Assembly (NCBI GenBank): GCA_009746045.1
Contig: RPFO01000041.1
Span: forward strand, 759,245 to 823,244
Direction of reading: 5' to 3'
Source of the DNA: Mesostigma viride
Lineage: Eukaryota > Streptophyta > Mesostigmatophyceae > Mesostigmatales > Mesostigmataceae
Length of the DNA stretch: 64,000 nt
Positions 43,443-54,330 of the stretch are shown here, piece by piece. Positions within the stretch are counted from its first letter, which is position 1, and the number at the start of each line of letters is the position of its first letter. Position numbers and translations under genes: made by a program. A model generated the notes under the pieces. The model searched no databases, was not told the DNA's origin, and saw nothing but the letters and a program-made list of their open reading frames with translations.

Positions 43443-44584
43443 GACCAACTTTAGTGTAAAGTGTCCGCTTGAGTGAATTCCGTAGCGCGGTCTATTTATT
43501 AACCCACTAGTGTCACCCGCTGGCTTCGCCCAGCCAAAACAAGCACTTATGAGGGGCGGTTCAGGGCCTGCCCGCTGCCCGCTCACTGCGTAGTACGTGG
43601 TCCTTGACTGCGCCCGCTGGCTTCGCCCAGCCCAAAACAGGGTCCCTTTTTTTGGCAGTACTTCGCCCCGCAGCCCGCAGCCCGCAGCCCGCAGCCCGCT
43701 GCCCGCAGCCCGCTGCCCGCTGCCCGCTGCCCGCTGCCCGCTGCCCGCTGCCCGCTGCCCGCTGCCCGCTGCCCCCTGGAATAGTACGGTGCTCGCTTCG
43801 CTCGCGGATTGGTGCGCAGTACGGTGCTCGCTCGCTTCGCTCGCTCGCCGCGCGCAGCGCACAGCGAGCGCGGCGAGCTGGCGCGGCCGCTCGCTCGCTT
43901 CGCTCGCTCGCTGGGATTGGTGGTTAGTGATTCCGGTTGTTTTGGATTGGCTGTGTACTCCGCGATGCCTTGGATAGTGCGGGATACTCCACATTACCAA
44001 ATTAGTATATAGGATACCCCGTGAAGTGTATCCATTTGGATACACTTGCACCCCCCGCCACGTGGCAAAATCTTACGCAAGCGCCGCGCCACCCGGTACG
44101 GATGTCAGTGGTCCGGTGGGTCTGGGAACACTTCAAGGGACGAAGGTGATGCATACACCCCCCGCATTGGTAAGTTTACTAAATAGAGAAAATTGCAGAT
44201 TAGTAAAGTTGGGGCCCGGTAAACAGGAGGAAAAAATGGTTTCGACTTAGGACTTAGGTTTTTTGCAAAACTTAGCCCTGACCGGGAGAAGACAAGTCTG
44301 CGGCCTGCGGGGGCTGAGATTAAATAAGAGGTACCTTGAAATTAAATAAGAGGCGTGCCTCTATGAATATATAGTTTTGGAGGCGAGTTTCTGTTGGCGT
44401 TAAGTCGTAGTATTGTACGATTGATAGATTGGTAGTGCATTGGTGGTACTGCACGACGGTATTGGACGGAGTTCCCGGAATCCCGGTCTGGCAAGCGGAT
44501 TTTGCATCTCACGGGTACATCTCACGGGTACACGACGCGGCACGACGTTGTACCACGCAGAAAAGCTAGGAACCTAGGCGACTA
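43443..44584. other. GC-rich intergenic DNA with a GCCCGCT heptamer array
   Basis: About 43672-43772 consists of tandem GCCCGCA/GCCCGCT heptamers. It is followed by CGCTCGCTTCGCTCG-type self-complementary words to about 43915. A GCCCGCTGGCTTCGCCCAGC word occurs twice (about 43517 and 43609). No gene; the open frames here are heptamer artefacts. Confidence 0.6.
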
Positions 44585-45235
44585 CCGTAGTGGTCAAAAT
44601 CACTTTGCGTCTAATTACTTTGCGACCCCAAAACTGGGTGGAATTTATAGTTTGCGACCAAAAATGCAGGCAAAGTTTTAGGTTTGCGAGCCCATCGGCT
44701 TGTTAGTGGTCAGTGGCTTGGCTTGGGTCTCACCAACTTCATATCCCTTTGCCCCCTCTCCACTCATGTAACCCAAGTACCGGCCACCTGAGTGATTTGA
44801 TTGATCAATTGGGTAGCACTGCTGTACCAATAATAGCGGTTCAGTGTCTCGCTGCCGGGTACTAACGCGATACCATCATTAGTGAGGAGCCACGGAGCAT
44901 TAATTAGCCCTTACTGTAGGATAATGGTGTCGGATACCTGGCTTGACTGCCTGCTGGCCTGCCTGACGCCCCGCGGCTCTTCTGCCATCGACGCCCCGCT
45001 CTTCTGCCAAGACACCGTGCATTCTGCACAAGCCTTTGGCTTTCGCAGTGACAGTAACAAAAGGCGCGAAGAATTGTGGCGCGAAAGGCCGTTCGCTGGG
45101 CTTGGGGCTGTGCGGCGCGGCGCAGGCGCGGCGCGGTAACATTTGAACTTTGCGACCCAAAATCAAGCCCATTAATAGCAGTTTGCGAGGTCAATTCGCA
45201 AACAATTAGACGCAAAGTGATTTTGACCACTACGG
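44585..45235. mobile_element. 651-bp MITE with 32-bp terminal inverted repeats and TA duplication
   Basis: Perfect 32-bp TIRs beginning CCGTAGTGGTCAAAATC, flanked by TA on both sides. Subterminal TTTGCGACC words recur near both ends. The interior is non-coding and contains a partial match to the SINE-like core (44884-44908). TA target sites suggest a Tc1/mariner-type parent. Confidence 0.85.
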
Positions 45236-46003
45236 TATTTGGCGCCGCGTCGGTCGTGACGTTGTTTACTCCGTTGGATCTGCATGTACGGCGTTCGTGG
45301 GTTGTTTCGAAACCCGGTCGATGAGATTTAAAGGAGAAGTCGGGTATATAACTGATCCTTTTTTGACAACTTTGTGAAAATGTTAAAGTCGAGATGAAAA
45401 ACGGCTTGATAAACGGAATGATAAACGGCTTGACATGTTGTCGTCCACTACTACAAGTTAACGCCAATCGAAACTCGCGTCCAAAAATATATCTGGATAG
45501 AGGCATGTCTCGTATTTAATTTCAAGGTACCTAATCTCGAGCCCCGCCTCGGGCTATAAGTTTGCAAAAAAAAAGTCTGTAAGTCCGGGCAAAGGTGAAC
45601 AGGAGGAAAAACTAATCACAGATTAGTTTCACTAATTGCAGACAGGTGTTTTTTATTACAGATCAGTCGGGATTCTTAGTTCGATGCGTCAGACCATGGT
45701 CAGACAGCGGTTTTTCCGATCGAAATCTGATTCGTTTGGTCAGATTCCTGTTTCCGTCACGCCCCGCCTAGATCTGGCCAGAGCGCCGACTGCGCGCGAG
45801 CTCAGCTGCGACGTGCGTAGGTAATTGGAGCTGCGAGCTCAGCTGCGCGTTGCGTGGTATTTGAATTTGTACCATGAACTCTTTTAGTGGAGAACCTGGG
45901 AAAGCCGAAAGTGATTGCGGGACATGGCAGCTAGGCCTGCCGCATTGTTAGTGGGCGGCAGTAGGTTCCCTAGCAAAGATAACTTTACCTACCATGGGTT
46001 AAG
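45236..46003. other. Intergenic DNA, nothing recognised
   Basis: About 770 bp of mixed composition with a few short direct repeats (AACGGCTTGA). No ORF or element boundary that I can support. Confidence 0.3.
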
Positions 46004-46252
46004 GGGTTTTTGGAAATCGCACCCGGTTCTGGTCGCACCCGATGACAGATGACAATGACGAGAGGCTACGGTACGCGTCGATAAATACGGGTAACGCTTG
46101 CGAAAGGAACGGTGTGGGCCGATAAATACGGGTAACGCTTGCAGACGCGGCGGCATGAGCCGGAAACATTGTGATCAGGGACGAAACGAACGGAAAGCGC
46201 AGCCTACTGGCTCATACTCGCGAAAACCGTTTGTGGGTCAAGATGGCGGCCT

Positions 46253-47228
46253 GTGGGCCATACCATGCCAACATTGCCAAGGCGGCCGCGTAAAGTGTTT
46301 ATGAACGATGATTTTGAACGTGGCGTAAAAACGACTTCCTGGCCACCACGCCGTTGCACCCGGTTCTCGGTAGAGCTTGCCGCATCACAGCACTATCGGG
46401 TTGAGCCGTCAGAGACTGCTAATGTGTTCAAGGTTTCCTTTGTTGGAGAATGTTAAAATGTGAAGGAGAAGCTTGATCTGTGCTTGGATTCCTGTGGTCA
46501 GGCACAAAAGGAACGTTTGGTTACGACCGGGGAGGACGGCCATGTTTTGGAGTGCACATGCCAATTTCCAACCTTTGTGGGCCTCCCATGCCGCCATTGT
46601 TTAGCCGTTGAGGTGCATCTTCATCAGTGCAAGCAGGTGCCGATTCAATTGGTGTGCGATAGGTGGAAGCAACCCAAGCCGGACACTATTGAGAGCCAGC
46701 TACAATTCCAACAGATGGTAACTGTACACCCTGAGAACAGCCGTGATGATGATGTCAACGTGGATGTCGCTCAAGGCACGGAGCCTACGTATACTGACAT
46801 TCTCGCTCACATGAAGGCATGGGCTTCTTTGGCGCATGAGGGTCGTTGTGGCTCGGATTTTCTCAGGCATTGTAAGTCATACTGACAGCAGAAGACACTG
46901 CCATAAAGTCAGGTCAGTCACAATGCGACAGCCGGGAGGGGATGGAAGTGCTGCTCGCTTGGTAGAAAACCCTTTAGGTCCTCCACCCCGTGGTCGGGGA
47001 AAACAACCACGTAAACAAAGAGCACACCATCCCAACGAGCCACCCACGTCAAAACGCAAGGTCTCTGCAACTCTTGGTGGAAGCGTTGTCGGTGAGGCTA
47101 CGGGTACTCCGAAGCGGGCCCGGGCCCGGGGCGGGTTCGTTGCTTCTCTTGGTCACGGCAACTGCCCTAGCAATGCCGCGTCTGCTCCAAGTGTTGGCAG
47201 TGCTTCTTCGCAACCCCAACTCCCATGA
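46253..47228 (+). pseudogene. Mutator-like/FAR1-like transposase C-terminus with SWIM zinc finger
   Basis: 46253-46456 gives FSVELAASQHYRVEPSE and ends at TAA. In the same frame from 46460 the protein continues with a SWIM motif (CTCQF ... GLPCRHCLAV, C-x-C then C-x-H, about 46553-46608). A further frame (46836-47228) gives NPLGPPPRGRGKQPRKQR, the basic tail common behind SWIM in MULE and FAR1 proteins. SWIM fingers bind DNA or protein in these transposases. The catalytic DDE core and N-terminus are missing, and one nonsense codon and a frame change are present, so this is a remnant. Confidence 0.7.
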
Positions 47229-48649
47229 GCGAATATGAAACTGCAACCTCAATGCACCTTCACGAGGTCAATGCCCTCATGGATCATTTGGAGGTATTTG
47301 CTGGCAATGTTGCTAGCATGGCAGCGCTTGCTATGTGCATTAGGGAAGGTGCAACTTCTATGCACCACAGGCTGCCTACATCCTTTGCGGCACATCCATC
47401 TTCACGTTAACAATCCTAAGCGGGACAACATGTGTATCCTGGCTACATTTCATCTGTGTTTGTTGTAAGTTGGTGCGTTTCCTCGGCCATAAAACTTCGT
47501 ATCAACATTGAACATCTTCTTGCCGTAGTGTAATGTGAGTATCTCAAACATATGTGCCGGGCCATTGTCTTGCTCCCGAACATTTTGCGGTGTTTGGCTT
47601 TAAGCACTATAATGGAATGTTGGAGTTGTGGTGTCCATTGTAGTGCTTGTTGGCTGCCTCCATGATCGTGAGATGTGGCCTTGAATCTCATGTGTGTATT
47701 TTCTTTCAACGATGGACTTGAGTTCTTGGTTTCTTTGCGTTACTTATACATGTGGCGCCAACTCCTCCCAAATGTACAAGGCCACCCCCAGACATGCAAC
47801 CATGCCCTAGTCTCCACACTTGCAGGTGCGGCGCATGGTGGACGGACCTACGTGGCGCTGCATGCGACATATCTTCTTGCTGCTGCGGCCCGGCTACTAT
47901 TGCTACACTTATCATCAAGGATGTGGCATATCAGTGGTGCCATCATCATAATTCTTGGCAACGTTTGAAGCTCAATCAGCCATCATGGTGTGGACAGTAG
48001 GTCTAGTGGCCCTTGCTTGCGATGGAGCCGTGGTGCCATCACTTCCCCCGGTGGACATCTGTGCTTCCCATCAGTTCCAACGTTCACTACATGTGTTGAG
48101 CCGCTCATGTTGACGGTGGTTCAACCATGGTTGAAGCTAGCCTGAAGTGGCTGGTTTGGCATGTGCCGATTTAGTGGCTAGACGAGTAGTGGGCTCTCAA
48201 CCCACTCGGGTGCAAAAAGCGAATCTTCACTGGTAGTTTGACATGTCCGGCTTTGTTGGTGAAAGCTCGTGTAGGCTGTCCAACTGAGTGGTGGTTTCAA
48301 TGGCCGCCGCCGCCTCCTCCGGGCCGCTGCCGCCTCCGGGCCGCCGCTGCCGCCGCCGCCTCCGGGCCGCCGCCGCCGCCTCCTCCTTCGGGCCGCCGCT
48401 GCCCCCTCCTCCGGGCCGCCGCTGCCGCCGCCGCCTCCTTTGGGCCGCCACCGCCTTAGCCGGGCCGCCGCCGCCGCTGGCGTTGGGTAGTGCCATGCAT
48501 TGTGGTACCAACCCAAGGTTGCTGTGGGAGTTCCCTTAAACCCTGAGTGCCCCCCCTCAGGATAACATTACTGGATGTTCCCTAGCAACCGCCACCATTA
48601 GGGAGGACAGTCAATACTTGCTGACCCACATTTGCTTGACATGTCAATA
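47229..48649. other. Non-coding DNA with a GCC-rich trinucleotide region
   Basis: 48300-48480 is an imperfect GCC/CCG array with CTCCGGGCC interruptions, open in several frames as low-complexity Gly/Arg or Pro/Ala. The rest has no recognisable gene. Confidence 0.5.
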
Positions 48650-49109
48650 TGTAACAACCAAATCTGACTTGTTGTTACATCCTGAGTTTTGTAATAGTTT
48701 GGGATTTTATTTGAGGCCTTTTGGATGAGTATTGAGCTAGTTATGAGGTTTCCCACGTGCAGAGATATTTCGAGACCTGGACTTTGTCAACTGACTTGTT
48801 TAGACCCTCATTGGTCGTGGCCTGATCCACGTGGGGTTATTAGTTGGTCGGTTCTGCCAAGTCTTGCCTAGATATTTTAGGACTCCAATGCTTATCAAGA
48901 TTCGGTGATTCCACGTCTGGATTATGCCAGGCTGGTTTGTGTGCTCTTGTGTTACGTGTCTAGTTAGAGGGACGAAAGAATCTTACCTTGTGATGCTGTA
49001 ACCTGATTGGTCCATTTCAGGCTAACGGTGGAGCATGCTCGACATGCACGTTGAGATTAGGACGTATGGGTTGCCATTGCTGGAACGTTTGTTGTGATCT
49101 AATCTAACA
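48650..49109 (+). repeat. LTR of the same gypsy family as the chromovirus 3' LTR
   Basis: 460 bp, TGTAACAACCAAAT...TCTAACA. Shares its start and a ~32-bp identical block (about 48804-48837) with 19862-20311. It is followed at once by TGGTATAATAAGG, a plausible primer site, so this is a 5' LTR plus a little internal sequence. No gag or pol follows. Confidence 0.75.
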
Positions 49110-49457
49110 TGGTATAATAAGGTTCGCATAATTCATCCATCCTCAAAGCCTCTTGCTCGTTGACCACTTTCAGTTCCACAGAAGTAGTCAAGGATATTAC
49201 TTGTCTAACTTACTGAGATAACTAGACACAATTATCAAGGAGACAATTATATTTCTTGATCAACGCATCTCTCGATTTCTGGCCTGCGCTGGTTGTCTCC
49301 TTGATATTTCTTGATCAACGCATTGCGGTCCAATGTGGTGTGATCAATTGTTTCTTAAGCCGCGGTATGATTGTGTGCACGAGTTTAATTCGTCAACCCC
49401 GATGGATTCGATTCACTAGATTAAGTGAGACAACTATGCATGCCTGAGATGGATTAA
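49110..49457 (+). other. Truncated internal start of the gypsy element and inverted fragments
   Basis: Contains a repeated ATTTCTTGATCAACGCAT word. Segments near 49278-49303 and 49418-49435 recur inverted at 52029-52062 and 51885-51915, suggesting an older inverted-repeat element split by the TTAA transposon. Confidence 0.4.
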
Positions 49458-51177
49458 CTCGTCGTCTGTCCCACTACCTCTGGAGAGGACTGAGTTTTTC
49501 TCAGTCCTCTCCTGAGGACCGAGTTTTGAGGTTCTGTACAAAATTCGCCCCGGTCAGAATGTTTGACAAAAAAATTCTCTCAAAATTTATTCAAATACTA
49601 CGTGAAAAGATCTTTCTTGGACATATTTTTGGGATTTTTTTGGATTTGGTATGAGCGGCTAAATGTACGGTCAAAGTACAGGTGGTAAGGGTACTTTTCC
49701 ACGTGAAACGCGAGTTCCGGAAATGCACGACCTAGCCATGGCGGCTCGCGCCCATGCATGCAGTTTACGTTTGCGGAAGAGTTAGCTGTCCAAACTCAGG
49801 AAATAGATTTTATATGTCCTATAGATGATAAATCCTAATTTTTAGCTCGCAGGGAAGCGATTTACCCGGTGTCGGCACTGTTCTTGCTGGAAAAAACTGC
49901 GATAAGGCAGGTCGACGGAATTGATGACTGCGCTTGCTTTCCGGCGCGATTTCAATGGCTGATAGGTTTCTTTCTACATTGTAACATGTATTGTATTAGA
50001 ATAAATTGAGTGGCAGTATAGATTTGATGATTTCGACCACTCTGTCACGTCATGGTCTATGTGCCGCAAAGTGCCACTTTTGCGGGCACCGCCTGGGCCA
50101 AGGTAACGCCAGCCGTGCCAGGTAAAGTCGGATTATCGTTGCCTCTTCGTTTCTTGATGTTCTCACATGAGTTTAAGCTTGCCAGGCGTTGTCAGGTTCA
50201 AGTCTTGATGCTCTTTCTTGACCGTTGCCTGCCCCTCTCTAAAACCCCCTTTTCAGATGATGTTAGCAGGCATTTGCCTTAACCCAGTGTAGTTGTGCAG
50301 GGTTTTAGGAGCTGTGCAGGTTTAAACACCTTCATAGATGTTAGTTATTCTTTTGCTACGTTCATACTGCATGATTGTGTGGCCACAGCCTGCGTCAAGG
50401 GTGCTTTCAAGCTTATACGGGTGAGTGAAAAGTCTTGGTGACAAACCACTGCCATCATGTGCCAGCAACTATGTTGGCCACATCATGGCAAGGAAAAACA
50501 GTTATAGCCATATCTATTGTTGTTAGAAACAATGGAAAGATGCTTAACCTACCCATTATATTGGTGGTTGACACTTATAACATAACCCTTTGTTGGTAGG
50601 TATCCAAGCCCATTCCCTACGTGCATGCATAGGCTCTCACTACATGATAAGGTATGATACAACTGCAGCATGATGATGCAAGTGTGTTTTCCTGTTACGC
50701 TTGAAGGGAAATGAGGTGATTGGGATGGTTGGTGGCCACGGTGGTGTGTAGTATGACCGCACTTACATGCTAGCAAAGTTAGCAAAAGCCCCATTCCTCT
50801 CCTGAGGACTGAGAGTTTTTTAATTGTTTCAGGCAGTGGCAGTGGCCAAATTGAGCCCAGTTTTTTGCCACGTTTCAAGAACTATATTGTTTACATGCCT
50901 ATATTTTTCTAACGTGCACCATGATTTGATTAAATTTTCCCCACGCGCTCTTATCCCGAAAAATGCAAATTCGCCGAGGGTGTCATATGTCCGAGTAATT
51001 TCCAGGTGTTTGGGTCAAGTTTTAACTAACGCAGCATTTTTTCCAGCAAATTGACATCAAATACACCCTCGATCCACATCAAAACATTTGGGATGGACCC
51101 CCCACCTAGTCGCTACACCCGGTTGAAAAAGGTCAACTCAGTCCTCTTTTGAGGACTGAGTTGGGACAGACGACGAG
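49458..51177. mobile_element. 1720-bp TTAA-flanked DNA transposon derivative
   Basis: Terminal inverted repeats CTCGTCGTCTGTCCCA, flanked on both sides by TTAA (49454-49457, 51178-51181), the target signature of piggyBac and Kolobok. Subterminal hairpins of GAGGACTGAG/CTCAGTCCTC occur at both ends (about 49485-49515, 51134-51163), with a related word at 50796. No transposase ORF. It landed in the TTAA tail of the SINE-like element that follows. Confidence 0.8.
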
Positions 51178-51181
51178 TTAA

Positions 51182-51810
51182 TTAATTTACTAATTAAAAT
51201 CGTGCCAGCTCCCGTTTGGGAGCTAGTCATGGAGCATTAATCGCGACGGATGGATGGATGGATGGATGGATGGATGGATGGATGGATGGATGGATGGATG
51301 GATGGATGGATGGATGGATGGATGGATGGATGGATGGATGGATGGATGGGTGGGTGGGTGGGTGGGTGGGTGGGTGGGTGGGTGGGTGGGTGGGTGGGTG
51401 GGTGGGTGGGTGGGTGGGTGGGTGGGTGGGTGGGTGTGGGTGGGTGGGTGGGTGGGTGGGTGGGTGGGTGGGTGGGTGGGTGGGTGGGTGGGTGGGTGGG
51501 TGGGTGGGTGGGTGGGTGGGTGGGTGGGTGGGTGGGTGGGTGGGTGGGTGGGTGGGTGGTGGGTGGGTGGGTGGGTGGGTGGGTGGGTGGGTGGGTGGGT
51601 GGGTGGGTGGGTGGGTGGGTGGGTGGGTGGGTGGGTGGGTGGGTGGGTGGGTGGGTGGGTGGGTGGGTGGGTGGGTGGGTGGGTGGGTGGGTGGGTGGAT
51701 GGATGGATGGATGGATGGATGGATGGATGGATGGATGGATGGATGGATGGGTGCACACAATCCAACCCGTCTATTCTATCTAGTAACAAACAATCCTACT
51801 AGTCTATCTT
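51182..51810 (-). mobile_element. SINE-like element with hugely expanded internal tetranucleotide array
   Basis: Same layout as the 115-bp copy at 16090: TTAA-type tail, hairpin core (CGTGCCAGCTCCCGTTTGGG ... CATGGAGCATTAA), GGAT units, then a unique end (GGTGCACACAATCC ... TCTATCTAG). Here the GGAT run has grown to 51248-51749, with GGAT units at both ends and a long GGTG block between them. Orientation is minus, by the tail. Confidence 0.8.
51248..51749. repeat. (GGAT)n-(GGTG)n-(GGAT)n array
   Basis: Roughly 25 GGAT units, about 85 GGTG units with two one-base phase slips (near 51436 and 51558), then about 13 GGAT units. All frames are open, giving Val-Gly-Gly-Trp or Thr-His-Pro-Pro artefact ORFs. 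Confidence 0.95.
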
Positions 51811-52883
51811 ATCTAGCTAGAGTGTGCCAGACCCTAGGAGTCTTGCCTAGATATATACTCACTAGTAGATATGCTCTAGTTGTCTCACATCATTGTCTCA
51901 CTTAATAATTAATATGTGTGAATGCACGTAGTTTCACAATAATGACCAACTAGTGGCCGGGAGTACCTGTTCACGTGCCCCATTGAGGGCTTATTATATA
52001 TATCGTCGAGGCAAGAAGCAACCATTTATCAAGGAGACAATGCAACAACCAGCGCAGGCCAGATAATTTATACCAAGTCCTCAATATGCATGATTTTTCA
52101 ATTGCTCCTTATCCAATTACAATTTACAACACATACGCATGAATCATAGAGCTTTGTGTGCTACAACGCAGACAGTTCTGGCGCTCCCGGTCGTCATCTT
52201 GCCGACACCGGGCCACTGCGGTTGTCACCCGGCACCCCTCACCCCACCCCACTGCACAGCAAAAACCTGCTTCCTAGAATTGGCCTGCAGCCGAGAAGGG
52301 CGCCAATGCCGTGTAGAAACTCATGATGTGAACGGCATGTGGTCAGTGGTCACAAGCGCCAAGGACACCTAGTGGCCTTTACCTGCCCGAAACCACAACA
52401 TCCCAAGCATGCCTTTATCTGCGGAGCAGCTGATCCTGAAGTGGCAACCCCGCCCTTACGACACATAACACCGACCATGCCACCATGGGACCTGCGTCCT
52501 AGTGCAATAAAATATTTGCCTAAATATCGTCGTCTTGTGCCCGCACGTCCATGGAGGTTGAAATTACTTATTAACATGCGAATATAATCAATGAGGCATG
52601 AAAATTGTTGCGCACAACCCGCCGGATTCCCTCCACAGCACAGCCGAAGGAACCAATCTAACAGCCCTGTTTTCTTGACTAGTTTGTCCTACCAGCTAGC
52701 ACCGCAACGCAATACTAATTCGGCCGTTGATCGACATTTCCCCAGCCTACTTGACTGGAACAGATGCCGCTAAATTCTTTCGGTCCGTCAATTCTTTTGG
52801 TGTGGAGTTGAATTTATTCTACTAGGCCAAACAAAGTCCCCCCGCGGCTCGCGCCCTGGCCATGGTGAAATTGGTGATGGACT
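51811..52883. other. Intergenic DNA inside the MULE
   Basis: Contains inverted counterparts of sequences near 49.28-49.44 kb. No gene recognised. Short open frames at 52139-52587 lack domains. Confidence 0.3.
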
Positions 52884-53560
52884 CAGGGGGGGTGTCCGAA
52901 ACAAAAATATCAGACACATACGCTGAAATTTTCCAAAAGTTGGCCCTTGGACCCTACCTACCTAGCACGTAGGCGCTATACCTAGCAAAACCCTGAGGTC
53001 CCAAGGGTTATAGGGGTCGACCTAGGGAGCAAAATGATCAGCTCCGCGAGCTCTACCGTTTGAGCATATTGGTGTATGGGAAAATTCCGGTTTTCTAAAA
53101 TGGGTCATTGGCCGGCGCGACGCGATACTGGCACGGCACGGCGCTGGACAGCGGAAGCCTTGTAGTGGTGGCAGACGGCAGCATACTTCCGTGCCAAGGG
53201 GCAGCACCATCTTGCGGGCAACCCCCCCCCCTCTATGGTACCTGCCAAAATTTTGACTGCAGATTTGGGTTCAGCTCGCCAAGTGCCGCACGCATCGCGG
53301 CTATCAGTTTGTCCGTCAAGCCGTTTCAAAATTCCGACCATACAGGGAGCTAGCAGAAATCCAAGTGTTTTGTTGTAAAAAACCCATATCGGCCTGGCAC
53401 CCTACCTACCTACCCTTTAAGTTAACGGTTTTTGAGGCTCTGTAACTTCTAACCTAGAGACCCCCTGGGGTTGCGACCAGTGGCAAACATGCTTGTTTTC
53501 GCGAGATCTACTCCAATCCAGCGTCGTGTTAAATTTTCTTGTTTTTGGACACCCCCCCTG
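52884..53560. mobile_element. CAGGGGG-type DNA transposon derivative, copy 2 (677 bp)
   Basis: Same ends as copy 1 and flanked by the 7-bp repeat ATGGACT (52877-52883, 53561-53567). Nearly identical to copy 1 over the shared part, with a few small indels. It has a single AATCCAGCGTCGTG where copy 1 has two copies with 235 bp between them. Confidence 0.88.
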
Positions 53561-53959
53561 ATGGACTTAGAAGTTTTCTGCCGTCCATCCTGTGGCGAGG
53601 CTCCGCTTGGCAGTTGACGCGCCAGCATTTTCTTCTGTCATTTGTACTTACGCACCATAAGTTTACGCGCCGGGGCGCGTGCGATCGATACAGTAGACTT
53701 AGCAGTTCGCACAGGCATGTGCGTCGGCGCCCTCCGTAGTATGAGCCAGTAGGCTGCGCTTTCCGTTCGTTTCGTCCCTGATCACAATGTTTCCGGCTCA
53801 TGCCGCCGCGTCTGCAAGCGTTACCCGTATTTATCGGCCAACACCGTTCCTTTCGCAAGCGTTACCCGTATTTATCGACGCGTACCGTAGCCTCTCGTCA
53901 TTGTCATCTGTCATCGGGTGCGACCAGCACCGGGTGCGATTTCCAAAAACCCCAGGTTA

Positions 53960-54330
53960 AGTCTTTGTGCTCTGTAGCAGGCAGGAATTTCAAGTTCAAG
54001 ACGAACAACTTTAAGGAAGGTTGAAACTATTTGCAAGGACCCGGGCGTGTGCAATTTTTACGTGGCAGCTGCTGTAGATGGCAACGCGGATGGCGAATGG
54101 GTAGTGGGGAACGTTCTTAACCTCAGCCACACTTGCCCTCCTGGCGAGAAAGAAGCTAGGGTGAAGTCCTGCCCATGGACATCTACTGATATCTGTAATG
54201 TTGTTTGTGGGCTCCTCAGGTCAGACTATGACGTGGATGTAGAGGAGTTGCGAGAGGGTTGCACAGAATTCCGCCATGGTTCTTGCAGGAATGTTGCCTT
54301 TATTATGAATGAAGGAACACAGACGTAAGT
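53960..54330 (+). pseudogene. Mutator-like transposase N-terminal domain fragment
   Basis: Two frames give GRNFKFKTNNFKE, then CKDPGVCNFYVAAAVDGNADGEWVVGNVL followed by SHTC. This is the Cys-rich WRKY/GCM1-like N-terminal DNA-binding region seen in MuDR-type transposases (W-x-V ... H-x-C). Helical sequence (VCGLLRSDYDVDVEELREG) follows to 54328. It lies just outside the right TIR of the 46-54 kb element, so it probably belongs to a different MULE that served as target. No catalytic core found downstream. Confidence 0.5.

Larger units (their letters stand above)
46004..53952. mobile_element. Probable Mutator-like element with 215-bp terminal inverted repeats, filled with later insertions
   Basis: 46003-46217 and 53739-53953 are inverted copies with only about two mismatches. 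Outer ends are GGGTTTTTGGAAATCGC. Flanks TGGGTTAAG and CAGGTTAAG match at 7 of 9 positions, compatible with a 9-bp MULE duplication. A transposase C-terminus lies just inside the left TIR. Inside are a gypsy LTR, a TTAA-flanked transposon, a SINE-like element and the second CAGGGGG element. Confidence 0.65.

Noticed and set aside
44904-45506. 200-codon minus-strand ORF crossing the MITE boundary
   Set aside because: It spans the TIR and TA target site of the 44585-45235 element, so it cannot be an ancestral gene, and it has no domain.
51216-51905. Long Met-Asp-Gly-Trp / Thr-His-Pro-Pro repeat ORFs on both strands
   Set aside because: Artefacts of the GGAT/GGTG array, whose units keep every frame open.
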